Source of the DNA: UMGS1889 sp900556055
GTDB lineage: Bacteria > Bacillota > Clostridia > Oscillospirales > Ruminococcaceae
Direction: 5' to 3'
DNA length: 64,000 nt
NCBI GenBank assembly: GCA_902463265.1
Contig: CABQEV010000005.1
Location: forward strand, 108,929 to 172,928
The notes beneath the pieces are model-generated. The model was not told where the DNA came from and did not search any database. It was given only the letters and a program-made list of their open reading frames with translations. A program made the position numbers and the translations under genes. Shown one piece after another: positions 50,713 through 59,987 of the stretch (positions are counted from its first letter, which is position 1; the number at the start of each line of letters is the position of its first letter).

Positions 50713-50733
50713 TTTATATCAGATCCTCCGTTT

Positions 50734-52110
50734 TTATTTTAGAATTATGCAGCCCGAGAGCTTTTCGATTATCTTATTTAGTTCCGAAAAATCCGGATCG
50801 TTTTTTTCGCCGTATCTTACCGCACTGTAAATGTCCGCAGTTTTTAGATATCCTTCGTAGTTAAGTGTTATCCCGTCAATATCGGCGATCTCGTAAACGG
50901 TGTCTGTTACGGGAATATCTGTCCCGCTTATCCGAAAGCCGTTTATCGCTGCCTTAAATCCAAGGCGGTATTTTTCGGGAGATGGCGGAGATTTTTTATA
51001 TTCTCTGACAAGCTTTTTCCATTCGGCGATCTGCTTTCTTCTCGGTATATCGCCAATGTCAAGCTCCGTTTCCTTTTCGGTGATATCTTCCGTATCGGTA
51101 TATCCCTTTTTCTCGTTATCGGCTTTTTTTGCTGACCGTGCGGCGGACAGCTGTGTAAATGCCTTTGCGATCTTGCGGAAAATATCCCTGAAAGCATTGG
51201 CTATATCATGCCTGAATCTGACGATAAGGAAGATTATTACAGCGATTCCGACCAGATAGAAAAGTGAATTTAGCACAGGATGACTTACGACCTCAGGCTG
51301 GATATATTCCGACATTTCAGGCATTTCTTCCGTCTGTTCTATCTCGATAGGATCAGCGTTTCCGCCTGTCAGCCTGCTTATATATTCGGCAGCTTTGAGC
51401 GACAGGGAAAATACATTGTAAATCATCCGCCCGAGAAATGCAAATATCGCTGTGATGCCTTTTCGGAATATGAACAGAAAAGCAGCTATTCCCGAAATAA
51501 TGATTATCAGCCTGATATTGTAGCTTCGTATCTTAGGCGGCATATGGCTGGCACTGTGATGCCTGCGTTCCATCATATTGTCGATATTATTCTGACTGCT
51601 TATGAGCGCAAATATCACGGCAGGGAAGAAGAACACGAATATAAGCAGCTCTGTGCTGTACGGATGTCCGCTTATGTATAGGGAAAAAATCGAAAGCGGC
51701 GCTGCGGCTGCGCCCGTGATAAATCCTGCGGGCTTCATGATATATGCATAATCGCAGTAATAGAATTTTGCACCGAGGATAAATACTGTCAGCGAAACAG
51801 CCGCCAATGCTGCTGAATAATATCCGCTGCGTTCAGTGTTCAGCGAGAAAACGAAGAATGCTCCGACTGCTGCGGCGGCGCCTGACAGTGCAAGCAATAT
51901 CCGTGCGAGGACAGTGTTTTTGTATTCAAGGATAGTGAGTGCCATTCTGATGAAAAATCCCAAAAATCCGAATACTTCGATAAGCGCTATATCTGCGAGC
52001 CACGTCATTCCCGAAATATCCGAAAGTCCGTCAAGAAACATAACAAGAGGGAAAAACAGAAGAAATGCAGCTGCACACGCAAGTATTTTCAGGGTATCAG
52101 TAAGCTTCAT
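50734..52110 (-). CDS. Multi-pass membrane protein with DUF4129-like C-terminus
   Basis: A 458-residue protein with about six hydrophobic helices in the first 240 residues, another near 290-310, and a charged cytosolic region with a DUF4129-like ending (GYLKTADIYSAVRYGEK). In typical MoxR/DUF58 loci the third gene encodes a transglutaminase of TgpA type; here no transglutaminase Cys-His-Asp core is visible, so this protein keeps the membrane and tail parts only. It overlaps the DUF58 gene by four bases, implying translational coupling. Function unknown. Confidence 0.72.
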   Translation of the reverse strand: MKLTDTLKILACAAAFLLFFPLVMFLDGLSDISGMTWLADIALIEVFGFLGFFIRMALTILEYKNTVLARILLALSGAAAAVGAFFVFSLNTERSGYYSAALAAVSLTVFILGAKFYYCDYAYIMKPAGFITGAAAAPLSIFSLYISGHPYSTELLIFVFFFPAVIFALISSQNNIDNMMERRHHSASHMPPKIRSYNIRLIIIISGIAAFLFIFRKGITAIFAFLGRMIYNVFSLSLKAAEYISRLTGGNADPIEIEQTEEMPEMSEYIQPEVVSHPVLNSLFYLVGIAVIIFLIVRFRHDIANAFRDIFRKIAKAFTQLSAARSAKKADNEKKGYTDTEDITEKETELDIGDIPRRKQIAEWKKLVREYKKSPPSPEKYRLGFKAAINGFRISGTDIPVTDTVYEIADIDGITLNYEGYLKTADIYSAVRYGEKNDPDFSELNKIIEKLSGCIILK

Positions 52111-53246
52111 TGCGTTTCCTCCGTTTCTTCCGCTTTTTCAATGCCCGAAAAGTTTCTTCCTGTGGATATGACGTTTATACCGCACGGCATATTATCGGGA
52201 ATACCGCCTGTCGTGACGATGACGGTACCTGCTTTTGCTTCAGCGAAAGCGATAGTATTATCGTCAATGTATGGCGTTACGATATAGATATCGGTCTGCG
52301 TAAGATTCAGGCAGAATGTGTTAAGAAATTCGCCGAAGCTGACGCAGGCATCAAATCTGAGCTCCGCAAGAACACGCAGATCTTCAATGAGCTGATTTGT
52401 TCTTATCTCAGAGATGACAGGCTCGGGTTCATCTGTGATGCGTCCGTTGGAAAGAAGTCCGAACGGCACGCCCTTTTCGGAAAATTCATTCAGTATTGAA
52501 GCAGCTATTTTTATGCATATCTCAAGTGCTGCCTCGTCATGCGGATTTCCGAATTCATTTTCCATAGACTGACAGTTCAGAATGACTGCGGCACTCTTTT
52601 CAGCTGTATAATCGTTGGTATATACCATAAGTTCATCTGCGGCGGCTGTTGCTTTCCAGCAGATCTTTTTCATGCTGTCTCCCGGAAAATATTCGTGTAT
52701 GCCGTTATAAAAAAACGGGTCGGAAACAAGCTGACGCTTTACGAAAACATCGCCGTTCAGAAAGCTGTTTCTGTCATCGGTAAAGCTGTCGGCGGGCAGC
52801 GGTACAGGCAGTACACGCACAAAGGCATCGAGCTTTACGGGCATGGACAGTGTTTCCGTTCCGAACAGATCGCTTGCGACAAGAGTTGTTTTTTCGATAG
52901 AAAATACTCCTCTTTTCAGGCATTTTACCTTCCATCTGCGGCATATCTTATGGTAGCTTCTGAGCATGAATATGCTGGATATGAACCGTGTATTTCCTGT
53001 TACAACGGATTCAAGCTCTGCCATATCCAGCCATTTTGATGAAGTGAGTTCGGATTTCAGCCAGCAGACGGGAAGCGGCTTTGCATTTGATATTTCCTCG
53101 ATAAATTCGATCTCGTCACCCTCATACGCTTCATCAGTGCTGAATGAACATTTATATTCGATCTTTGTCATGCCGTATTTAAGGTAGATAATGTGCTCGG
53201 CAAAAAATATCACCGCAATTATCACAAGAAGTGCGAGAAATTCCAT
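52107..53246 (-). CDS. DUF58 domain protein
   Basis: A 379-residue protein with an N-terminal membrane segment (LALLVIIAVIFFAEHIIYL) and a vWA-like DUF58 region signalled by YFPGDSMKKICWKATAAADEL and VILNCQSMENEF. DUF58 proteins are found with MoxR ATPases and are thought to be their substrates or adaptors in envelope processes. It starts 11 bases after moxR. Confidence 0.88.
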   Translation of the reverse strand: MEFLALLVIIAVIFFAEHIIYLKYGMTKIEYKCSFSTDEAYEGDEIEFIEEISNAKPLPVCWLKSELTSSKWLDMAELESVVTGNTRFISSIFMLRSYHKICRRWKVKCLKRGVFSIEKTTLVASDLFGTETLSMPVKLDAFVRVLPVPLPADSFTDDRNSFLNGDVFVKRQLVSDPFFYNGIHEYFPGDSMKKICWKATAAADELMVYTNDYTAEKSAAVILNCQSMENEFGNPHDEAALEICIKIAASILNEFSEKGVPFGLLSNGRITDEPEPVISEIRTNQLIEDLRVLAELRFDACVSFGEFLNTFCLNLTQTDIYIVTPYIDDNTIAFAEAKAGTVIVTTGGIPDNMPCGINVISTGRNFSGIEKAEETEETQ

Positions 53247-53257
53247 ATGAGCGCTCC

Positions 53258-54202
53258 TTATTCGATCGGTACGGCTATGCTTTCGGTTATTCTTGCGGCA
53301 GTTTCTTTCTGAGCCGCAGATACGCCGTCACGCAGTGCTGCCGATGTTTTCGGGATTATTCTGTGTGCAATTACATCGGGTGCGATCTGCTTTACGTCAT
53401 CGGGTGTCACAAAATCCCTGCCGTTGACTGCTGCCTGTGCCTGTGCGGCATGGAAAAGTGCGAGCGTTCCTCTTGGGCTGACTCCGAGCCTGATATTCCT
53501 GTCGTTTCTTGTTGCTGTGCATATATCAAGGATATATCCCCTTACGGCATCGCTCACTCTGACAGAACGCACCTCCTGCTGTGCGGCGGAAAGCTCCTCG
53601 GCAGATGCGACAGATCCAAGCGTATCAAGCGGTGAGCTGACAGCGTGTCCCTCCATAAGCGAAAGCTCATTTTCACGGCTTGGATATCCCATTGAAAGGC
53701 GCATAAGAAAACGGTCGAGCTGTGCTTCGGGCAGTGGGAATGTTCCCTGAGTTTCGATAGGATTTTGCGTTGCGATGACCATGAACGGCGAGGGGAGCGG
53801 GTACATTTTTCCGTCAACCGTGGCCTGTCGTTCTTCCATACATTCGAGAAGTCCCGACTGTGTACGCGGAGCGGCACGGTTTATTTCGTCTGCCAGCAGG
53901 ATATTTGTAAAGACGGCACCCTTCCTGAACTTGAATGTATTGTCACTTCTGTCGTAGAAATTTATTCCCGTAACATCGGACGGGAGCAGGTCGGGAGTGA
54001 ACTGGACACGTTTGAATTCACAGTCTATCGACTTGGCAAGAGCTTTGGCGGCTGTCGTTTTTCCCGTTCCCGGGATATCTTCGAGAAGAACATGCCCCGA
54101 GCATAGAGCAGCGATAATGATCTTTTCTATGACCTCGTCCTTGCCTGTTATAACCTTGCATATATTTGCTTTTAAACGATCCGAAAGCGATTTGATATCC
54201 AT
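53258..54202 (-). CDS. MoxR-family AAA+ ATPase
   Basis: A 314-residue ATPase. Walker A DIPGTGKTT (about 42-50), Walker B LLADEINRA, sensor-1 VIATQNPIETQGT and the MoxR-specific segment FPLPEAQLDRFLMRLSMGYP are present. MoxR proteins act as chaperone-like ATPases for partner vWA proteins, here the DUF58 gene directly downstream. GGAG precedes the ATG. Upstream is a short spacer with an A/T-rich possible promoter (TATAAT at 54239-54234, poor -35). Confidence 0.95.
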   Translation of the reverse strand: MDIKSLSDRLKANICKVITGKDEVIEKIIIAALCSGHVLLEDIPGTGKTTAAKALAKSIDCEFKRVQFTPDLLPSDVTGINFYDRSDNTFKFRKGAVFTNILLADEINRAAPRTQSGLLECMEERQATVDGKMYPLPSPFMVIATQNPIETQGTFPLPEAQLDRFLMRLSMGYPSRENELSLMEGHAVSSPLDTLGSVASAEELSAAQQEVRSVRVSDAVRGYILDICTATRNDRNIRLGVSPRGTLALFHAAQAQAAVNGRDFVTPDDVKQIAPDVIAHRIIPKTSAALRDGVSAAQKETAARITESIAVPIE

Positions 54203-54266
54203 GTCGGCAGCTCCTTTTTATATAATTATTTTTATTATACAACATATCAGATGAAAAAACAAGGGC

Positions 54267-54298
54267 AAAAAAACGGCTCCGCAAAAATAGCAGAGCCG
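54267..54298 (-). terminator. Terminator of the YcdB/SLH-like gene
   Basis: Reverse-strand stem CGGCTCTGC/GCGGAGCCG (54298-54290 with 54282-54274, one GU) followed by seven T (54273-54267). Confidence 0.9.
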
Positions 54299-54320
54299 AA
54301 AAATCATTTATTCTGTTATA

Positions 54321-56495
54321 TCAGAGGGGGATGACTGCGCCGTTTCCGCCGTCGGAGGAAAGATAGTCATAGATGAGCTTTGCAGCTTCCGCTCTTGTGT
54401 ATGTTTTGTCGGGGTCGAATTTTCCGTCCTTGCCGTTTGCATATCCGAGTGCCTTTGCAACTGCGATATATCCGCAGTCAGGGTCAGTATCGGGAATGTC
54501 CGTGAACGGCTGCTTGAAAATGCCGTTCAGCTCGTTCAGACCGGAATAGTTTGTCAGTGTTTCGACATAGCATTTTGCGATAAATCTGTTTGATGCGGGA
54601 TCATCGGTAGGATTTATGCCGTCGGGCAGATCAGCTTCTGCCGGAAACTCCGCAGTTCCGTCCGAATAATAGTAAACAGGTCCGTATGAAATATCGGAGA
54701 GCAGTCTTGAAAAGTCTTTTTCGCTGATAGATTTGTCAGGTTCAAACGAAGAAGAATTGCTGATGAAAATGCCGTAATCAGCCAGCTTCTTCACATATTT
54801 TTCGGTTTCCGTATTCTTAATGTCCGGGTAATCCGCAGTAAGCCTTGTTTCGTTTGTTATGTACCAAAAGCTTGAAACTACTGCGCCTGTTGTGCCGTTG
54901 ATTATAAAATCAGTATTGTATGTGCGGATAATATAGCTGTGGATCTTGTTATCCCTGTCGAAGAACCAGTAATATTTTGTTTCGGGCAGATTATTTGTGA
55001 TCGCAAATTCCTTGGCTTTATCGGCTGAGATAAGCGCAGATGCATCCTCAAATTCAACCTTTCCTTCAGCCTGATAATCTCCCGAATATGAGAATACCGA
55101 CTTGTTTGAACGTACAGTAACGGTTATAGTGTCGCCTGCGACCTTTATGCCGTTTACATATCTTGAATAAACATAATCCGCTGAGCCTTTGAATGTGTCT
55201 CCTTCGGGCTTTTCGGTAAGCTTGAATGTTGCAAAATCATTTCCCGCAAAATGCTTTGCTGCATTTTCAGCAAGCTTCTCGCCGTCGCTGACGGAAAGCG
55301 GCTGATATGTTACGTTATGATCATAGGAAATGTCTTTTGTAAATTCGATGATCTTTCCGGAACGTGCGTCCAAAAGAACATCAAGTGTTACGGTCGAGCC
55401 TTTTCTTTCGGCAGTGAATTCCGCATTCCAGCAGTCGATCTTTGCACCGCTGTTAAGGTAATATTTTTCAATATCTGCTTTTGTCAGCTTCAGGTCTTTG
55501 TCGAAAACTATGACCTTATCATCTTTGAGATATTTGCTGATATCGCCCTTTTGGATAAGCGTTTTATCCAGCTCGAGTGCGGTAAGCTCTTCATCTGTGA
55601 AAAAGCCGTTCATATCCGCAGCGGCAGTGGTTTCATATTCAACATCATCGCTGAAATCAAAATCTCCGTTTGTAAGCTTGCTGTTATCGCCGTAAATGCC
55701 GTATTTCTTCTTGTCGCTTTCTATCGTCGGCTTTTTGCCTGTGAATGCATCAAGCTGTGAAACGTCGCTTTTGAATGAAACATCGTAATAGAGCTTTCCG
55801 TATATTTTGTCACCGTCATAGATATAGCCATAGTAAGGTTCAAGCTGCATATTTGACTTGATTATGCCGTCAAGCTCTGCGTCTGTTTTTCTGTTTGAAG
55901 GGGATACAAGATCGGGCTTCCTGTCGAAGCTGCCGTCCATGTCCAGTACATAAAGCTTTCCCGTATCGCGGTCAACAGTGATATGTCCTGAATATCCGTT
56001 CAGAGCAATGCCGTTTGAAGTAAGCGAAAATGACATGGTTACGCCTGCTGCGGAAATGCCCCTGCTTGATATTTCAAGTGATATCCCGTAGGGAAGGTCA
56101 GGGTTCAATGCCTTGATATATTTCTCGGCAGATGCTTTCAGCTCGCTGTCGGAAAGCCTTCCGAATCTTACGGGAACGCTGTTGTTTATATCTGACAGGT
56201 AAAAATGTGTGATGTATTTTCCGTCAGTTTCCATCGTGACATAGTTTCCGCTGTCGGGTTCAGTCCATGTAAAATTGAAGATCCCTTTATATTCGCTGTG
56301 GTCGAAATCCGTGTATTCTGCGGGAACAGCGCAGCGTTTTTTAACAGCTGTGAGTGCGTTTTTCATAGCCTCCGTATCTTTTCCGTTTTCCTCCGAGACA
56401 TAAGATGCGGGAGCTGTTTTTGCTGCATATACAGGCAGCGTGCATGTGCCTAACATAAGTACTGCGGCAACTGCTGCTAAGATCTTTTTGTTCAT
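54321..56495 (-). CDS. Secreted YcdB/YcdC-type protein with C-terminal SLH-like repeats
   Basis: A 724-residue exported protein. Residues 1-24 form a signal peptide ending at VYAAK. The body contains several PepSY/YcdB-type segments (GYSGHITVDRDTGKLYVLDM; TLDVLLDARSGKIIEFTK; FIINGTTGAVVSS), and the last 160 residues have two S-layer-homology-like units, the second being clear (FTDIPDTDPDCGYIAVAKAL, DPDKTYTRAEAAKLIYDYL). It is probably attached to the cell wall. Function unknown; an inhibitor or processing partner of an exported protease is one family idea. Monocistronic, with promoter and terminator. Confidence 0.78.
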   Translation of the reverse strand: MNKKILAAVAAVLMLGTCTLPVYAAKTAPASYVSEENGKDTEAMKNALTAVKKRCAVPAEYTDFDHSEYKGIFNFTWTEPDSGNYVTMETDGKYITHFYLSDINNSVPVRFGRLSDSELKASAEKYIKALNPDLPYGISLEISSRGISAAGVTMSFSLTSNGIALNGYSGHITVDRDTGKLYVLDMDGSFDRKPDLVSPSNRKTDAELDGIIKSNMQLEPYYGYIYDGDKIYGKLYYDVSFKSDVSQLDAFTGKKPTIESDKKKYGIYGDNSKLTNGDFDFSDDVEYETTAAADMNGFFTDEELTALELDKTLIQKGDISKYLKDDKVIVFDKDLKLTKADIEKYYLNSGAKIDCWNAEFTAERKGSTVTLDVLLDARSGKIIEFTKDISYDHNVTYQPLSVSDGEKLAENAAKHFAGNDFATFKLTEKPEGDTFKGSADYVYSRYVNGIKVAGDTITVTVRSNKSVFSYSGDYQAEGKVEFEDASALISADKAKEFAITNNLPETKYYWFFDRDNKIHSYIIRTYNTDFIINGTTGAVVSSFWYITNETRLTADYPDIKNTETEKYVKKLADYGIFISNSSSFEPDKSISEKDFSRLLSDISYGPVYYYSDGTAEFPAEADLPDGINPTDDPASNRFIAKCYVETLTNYSGLNELNGIFKQPFTDIPDTDPDCGYIAVAKALGYANGKDGKFDPDKTYTRAEAAKLIYDYLSSDGGNGAVIPL

Positions 56496-56525
56496 TTGTC
56501 AGCACCATCCTTTGCAATTTTCTTC

Positions 56526-56553
56526 ATTATAGCATACAAAGAAAAAAATTCAA
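56526..56553 (-). promoter_or_regulatory. Promoter of the YcdB/SLH-like gene
   Basis: Reverse strand TTGAAT (56553-56548) and TATAAT (56531-56526), spacer 16. Confidence 0.72.
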
Positions 56554-56595
56554 GGAGATTTAATATATTGTAATAATGTGTAACCGTAATGTAAT

Positions 56596-56632
56596 AAAAA
56601 TCCGCATATGATCTTTTGTGATCATATGCGGA
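56596..56632 (-). terminator. Terminator of the amino acid ABC transporter operon
   Basis: A perfect 13-bp stem (56632-56620 with 56613-56601 on the reverse strand) followed by five T (56600-56596), just beyond the ATPase stop. Confidence 0.9.
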
Positions 56633-56636
56633 AAAA

Positions 56637-57374
56637 TTACAGCACCTTGCTGAGAAAACTTTTGAGACGTTCGTTTTTAGGATTTGAGAAGAACTCCTCA
56701 GGCTCATTTTCCTCGAGGATATTTCCTCCGTCCATGAACATTATTCTTGTTGCGACTTCCTTTGCAAATGCCATCTCATGAGTAACGACAACCATTGTCA
56801 TGCCTTCCTCTGCAAGGTCACGCATAACATTCAGCACCTCGCCGACCATTTCAGGGTCAAGAGCGGAAGTCGGTTCATCGAACAGCATAACGTCAGGGGA
56901 CATACAGAGCGCTCTCACAATAGCGATGCGCTGTTTCTGTCCGCCGGAAAGCTGGCTCGGATACGCATTCGCACGGTTTGCAAGACCAACTCTTTCAAGC
57001 AGTGTATAGGCTTGCTTTTCAGCCTCTTCCTTGGATTTTCCGAGAAGCTTCATAGGCGCGATCGTGAGATTTTTCATGATCGTCATATGGGGAAAAAGGT
57101 TGAACTGCTGGAACACCATTCCCATTTTGCGGCGGTGAAGATTTATATCATTCTTGGGGTCGGTTATATCCTCGCCCTCGAAAAGTATCTGACCGCCTGT
57201 GGGTTCTTCAAGCAGGTTGAGACAGCGGAGAAATGTACTTTTTCCCGAACCGGAGGGTCCGATAACAAAAACAACATCGCCTTTGTTGATAACGGTGTTT
57301 ATCCCTTTAAGTACATCAAGCTCGCCAAAGGATTTTTTCAGCTCCCTTACTTCGATAACCGCATTATCGTTCAC
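56637..57374 (-). CDS. Polar amino acid ABC transporter ATP-binding protein
   Basis: A 245-residue ATPase of the GlnQ/ArtP type. Walker A GPSGSGKST (39-47), Q-loop VFQQFNLFPHMT, signature LSGGQKQR (142-149), Walker B LFDEPTSALDPEMV and the switch His in VVTHEM are complete. It energises uptake by the permease and binding protein encoded just upstream; it overlaps the permease gene by 11 bases, consistent with coupled translation. Confidence 0.95.
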   Translation of the reverse strand: MNDNAVIEVRELKKSFGELDVLKGINTVINKGDVVFVIGPSGSGKSTFLRCLNLLEEPTGGQILFEGEDITDPKNDINLHRRKMGMVFQQFNLFPHMTIMKNLTIAPMKLLGKSKEEAEKQAYTLLERVGLANRANAYPSQLSGGQKQRIAIVRALCMSPDVMLFDEPTSALDPEMVGEVLNVMRDLAEEGMTMVVVTHEMAFAKEVATRIMFMDGGNILEENEPEEFFSNPKNERLKSFLSKVL

Positions 57375-58071
57375 TGGTGCTCAGCCTCCTCTCAATTCCC
57401 GCAACGACACGCTGGAGCAGCATTACGATCACAAGGTAGATCAGCGCAACTGCGAACAGCGGCATAAAAGCGTCATATGTCCTGCTTCGGATAATATCTC
57501 CGCCCTTTGTGAGGTCCTGGAGAGCGATATATCCGCAGACAGAGGTTTCTTTCAGAAGAACGATGACTTCGTTTCCAAGGGCAGGGAGGACGTTCTTGAA
57601 CGCCTGAGGCAGGATGATGTGGATCATAGTCTGGGCATAATTGAAGCCAAGACTTCTGCCTGCTTCCATCTGTCCCTTGTCGATGGACATGATTCCGCTT
57701 CGGATAACTTCGGCAACATAAGCACCTGAGTTTATACCGAAAGCAATTATCGCAGCAACCGTCTTGCTGACGGTTACTGAGCCGAACACGACAAAGTAGA
57801 TTATCAGCAGCTGAACAACGGTAGGCGTACCTCTTATCACCGTAAGATACAGTTTGCATATGAAGTCGGCAATTTTTAGTTTTCCTGTTTTATCATGGGT
57901 CGAGCGGACAACAGCAATGATAAATCCAAGAACGATGCCGATTATAACAGCAAAAAAAGTTACGACTATCGTTACTTTAAGACCGTCGGCAATGAATTTC
58001 CATCTGTCTTCCTTTATGAAATTGGTATAAAATCTGTCTGCGAAGTCTGCAAGCCACTGAGGCATTTGCAA
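57364..58071 (-). CDS. Polar amino acid ABC transporter permease
   Basis: A 235-residue inner-membrane protein with about five helices and the HisM/GlnP-type EAA loop (EVIRSGIMSIDKGQMEAGRS...). The N-terminal half contains LKVTIVVTFFAVIIGIVLGF and VIRGTPTVVQLLIIYF, the standard landmarks of the family. One gene is present, so it presumably forms a homodimer. Confidence 0.95.
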   Translation of the reverse strand: MQMPQWLADFADRFYTNFIKEDRWKFIADGLKVTIVVTFFAVIIGIVLGFIIAVVRSTHDKTGKLKIADFICKLYLTVIRGTPTVVQLLIIYFVVFGSVTVSKTVAAIIAFGINSGAYVAEVIRSGIMSIDKGQMEAGRSLGFNYAQTMIHIILPQAFKNVLPALGNEVIVLLKETSVCGYIALQDLTKGGDIIRSRTYDAFMPLFAVALIYLVIVMLLQRVVAGIERRLSTSER

Positions 58072-58084
58072 CAGTCCTTTCCGA

Positions 58085-58822
58085 TTATTCAGCAGTAATG
58101 TACTTATCTATGATAGTCTGGAGCTCGCCTGAATCCTTGAGCTTAGTAAGAGCAGTGTTTATATCATCAAGAAGCTCTGTGTTGTCCTTTGCGATAGCAA
58201 TAGCATATTCCTCAACAGTGAATTCTTCATCAAGGATAACGAGTCCCTCAGTCTGGGATACGAATACTTTTGCAGGCTCGTTGTCGATAACAACAGCGTC
58301 GATCTTGTCCTGGCTGAGGGCCTGAACAGCCTCGAATCCCTTATTGTAACGCTCAATGTTAGCACCTTCGATGTCGCTTGCGTACTGGTCGCCTGTTGTA
58401 CCGAGCTGAACACCGATATTTTTGCCCTGGAGGTCATCGGGAGATGCGATAGCGGCGCCTTCCTTAACAATGATTACCTGCTTTGCGGTTGTGTAAGGAT
58501 CGGAGAAATTTACGCTCTTGAGACGGTCGGGATCAACTGTCATGCCTGCGAGACCGATATCAGCCTTGCCGGATGTTACAGCAGGAATGATGGAATCGAA
58601 AGCCATGTCCTCGATAACAAGCTCACGTCCAAGCTCCTTTGCGATAGCCTGAGCGATCTCAACGTCAATTCCGACGATTCCGTCGCCTTCGTGGTACTCA
58701 TAAGGAGCAAATTCGGCATTTGTAGCCATTACAAGCTTGCTCTTGTCATTGGAGCAGCCTGAAAATGCAGCAAGCATAGCAGCTGCGGAAACACAACAAA
58801 GGATTTTTTTAAGGATTTTCAT
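58085..58822 (-). CDS. Polar amino acid-binding lipoprotein
   Basis: A 245-residue solute-binding protein of family 3. The signal peptide ends with lipobox AFSGC (Cys23), so the protein is lipid-anchored outside the membrane. FAPYEYHEGDGIVGIDVEIA, the ligand-contacting SGKADIGLAGMTVDPDRLK and GVQLGTTGDQYA are characteristic. The bound amino acid cannot be read off. First gene of the operon, with AAAGGGA ahead of the ATG. Confidence 0.95.
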   Translation of the reverse strand: MKILKKILCCVSAAAMLAAFSGCSNDKSKLVMATNAEFAPYEYHEGDGIVGIDVEIAQAIAKELGRELVIEDMAFDSIIPAVTSGKADIGLAGMTVDPDRLKSVNFSDPYTTAKQVIIVKEGAAIASPDDLQGKNIGVQLGTTGDQYASDIEGANIERYNKGFEAVQALSQDKIDAVVIDNEPAKVFVSQTEGLVILDEEFTVEEYAIAIAKDNTELLDDINTALTKLKDSGELQTIIDKYITAE

Positions 58823-58856
58823 AATAACTTCCCTTTCTCAAAATAAAATATAATTC

Positions 58857-58885
58857 ATTATACAGCTTTTTTCTTAACATTTCAA
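58857..58885 (-). promoter_or_regulatory. Promoter of the amino acid ABC operon
   Basis: Reverse strand TTGAAA (58885-58880) and TATAAT (58862-58857), spacer 17. The rest of the 58823-59058 divergent spacer is very AT-rich; no T-box or riboswitch core was recognised. Confidence 0.8.
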
Positions 58886-59058
58886 GATGTTGTGATAATT
58901 TTTTTCTGACTTTTTTGTACATTTATATATGATCGACAATTAAAATGAATATCATGTGTTGAATAAAATAAGAATTTCTGCCGAAAAATCATTATATATG
59001 AAAAAAATCAGCATGTTCGATTGTATTATATATAAATAAGCATAAGGGGGAATCTTAC

Positions 59059-59646
59059 ATGAAAAGAAAGATCATTATTATATTGACAGTGTTGTGCCTG
59101 ACTGCATGCGGAAATTCCGATAGTGCGGCAGGGGAGGCAGAAGCTGTTTCGTCATCGGACAACGTTTCGGAGGTCATATCCGATACCGAAAGTACAGAAA
59201 ACGATGAAACATCTGCTCTTGAAGAAGGAGCAGACAGTGATGTTCAGCTTTTGGAAATAGTTCCGCCGTGCAGACCGTCAATGGGAATAACGCTTGAGCT
59301 TCCCGCCGGCTGGAGCTATGAGCTTGCTCAGACGTGCGATGAACCGACAAGCAGCAGTTCCGTATATATAAGGTCCGATGATTCAGCGTCTGAGGGCAGA
59401 ATAGCTGTTGAGTATGTCGAGGGCGGCATCGGCGTATGCGGAACGGGACTTGAACAGAAAAGCATTGATTTTAATGGATATAAAGCATCGCAGGGAACTT
59501 ACAGCGCAAATGATGTATGGGATTTTATAATGCTTGAAGATGAATATTTCGGCTGCGTTATATTGAACGATACGGAGTTATACAAGGAATATTCGGAAAC
59601 GATAGATGATATTTTGTCAACTGTAAGATTTGAATATTACGAGTGA
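59059..59646 (+). CDS. Predicted lipoprotein of unknown function
   Basis: A 195-residue protein. The short signal peptide ends in LTAC (Cys17), so it should be lipid-anchored. A 45-residue Ser/Glu/Asp-rich linker follows, then a compact domain (ELPAGWSYELAQ..., a Gly- and Cys-containing middle, DDILSTVRFEYYE end) similar in outline to small exported domains common in Ruminococcus, without a named family. AGGGGG precedes the ATG. Single gene; the promoter is not obvious (AT-rich TATTATATATA near 59024). Confidence 0.7.
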   Translation: MKRKIIIILTVLCLTACGNSDSAAGEAEAVSSSDNVSEVISDTESTENDETSALEEGADSDVQLLEIVPPCRPSMGITLELPAGWSYELAQTCDEPTSSSSVYIRSDDSASEGRIAVEYVEGGIGVCGTGLEQKSIDFNGYKASQGTYSANDVWDFIMLEDEYFGCVILNDTELYKEYSETIDDILSTVRFEYYE

Positions 59647-59841
59647 TACATTAAATATGGTATATCAAAGATAAATTTACATGTCAGAAACAACAAAAAG
59701 CGCATAAAAACCGAATCGGATTTGTGATGTCTTACAAAAATCAAAAATGAAATGAAACAAGAGAAACAGAGAGAAAAAGAGCAAAACGCAGAGATTTCAA
59801 GAGAACGAGGGATATATTTTGAAATTTCGGCAAAATGCCTA

Positions 59842-59870
59842 TTGACTTTCGAATCTGTATCGTGTATAAT
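59842..59870 (+). promoter_or_regulatory. rplM-rpsI promoter
   Basis: TTGACT at 59842-59847, spacer 17, TATAAT at 59865-59870. The stretch 59647-59841 before it holds nothing I can identify. Confidence 0.85.
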
Positions 59871-59876
59871 CAATGA

Positions 59877-59987
59877 TGTTGTGTCGGACAGGGACCGCTG
59901 CGCTTGCGGCAGTCGGGCAGTCAGAGTTGCAGATTGCCCGTCGGGACTATGCTTCGACGGAAAATATTATTAACGGAGGAATTGACT
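59877..59987 (+). promoter_or_regulatory. rplM leader, possible L13 autoregulatory RNA
   Basis: About 110 untranslated bases. CCGC/GCGG around 59897-59910 and CCGTCG/CGACGG (59938-59943 with 59955-59960) can form hairpins ahead of the GGAGG site. L13 leaders with autoregulation are known in Firmicutes; the match here is by position and foldability only. Confidence 0.45.
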
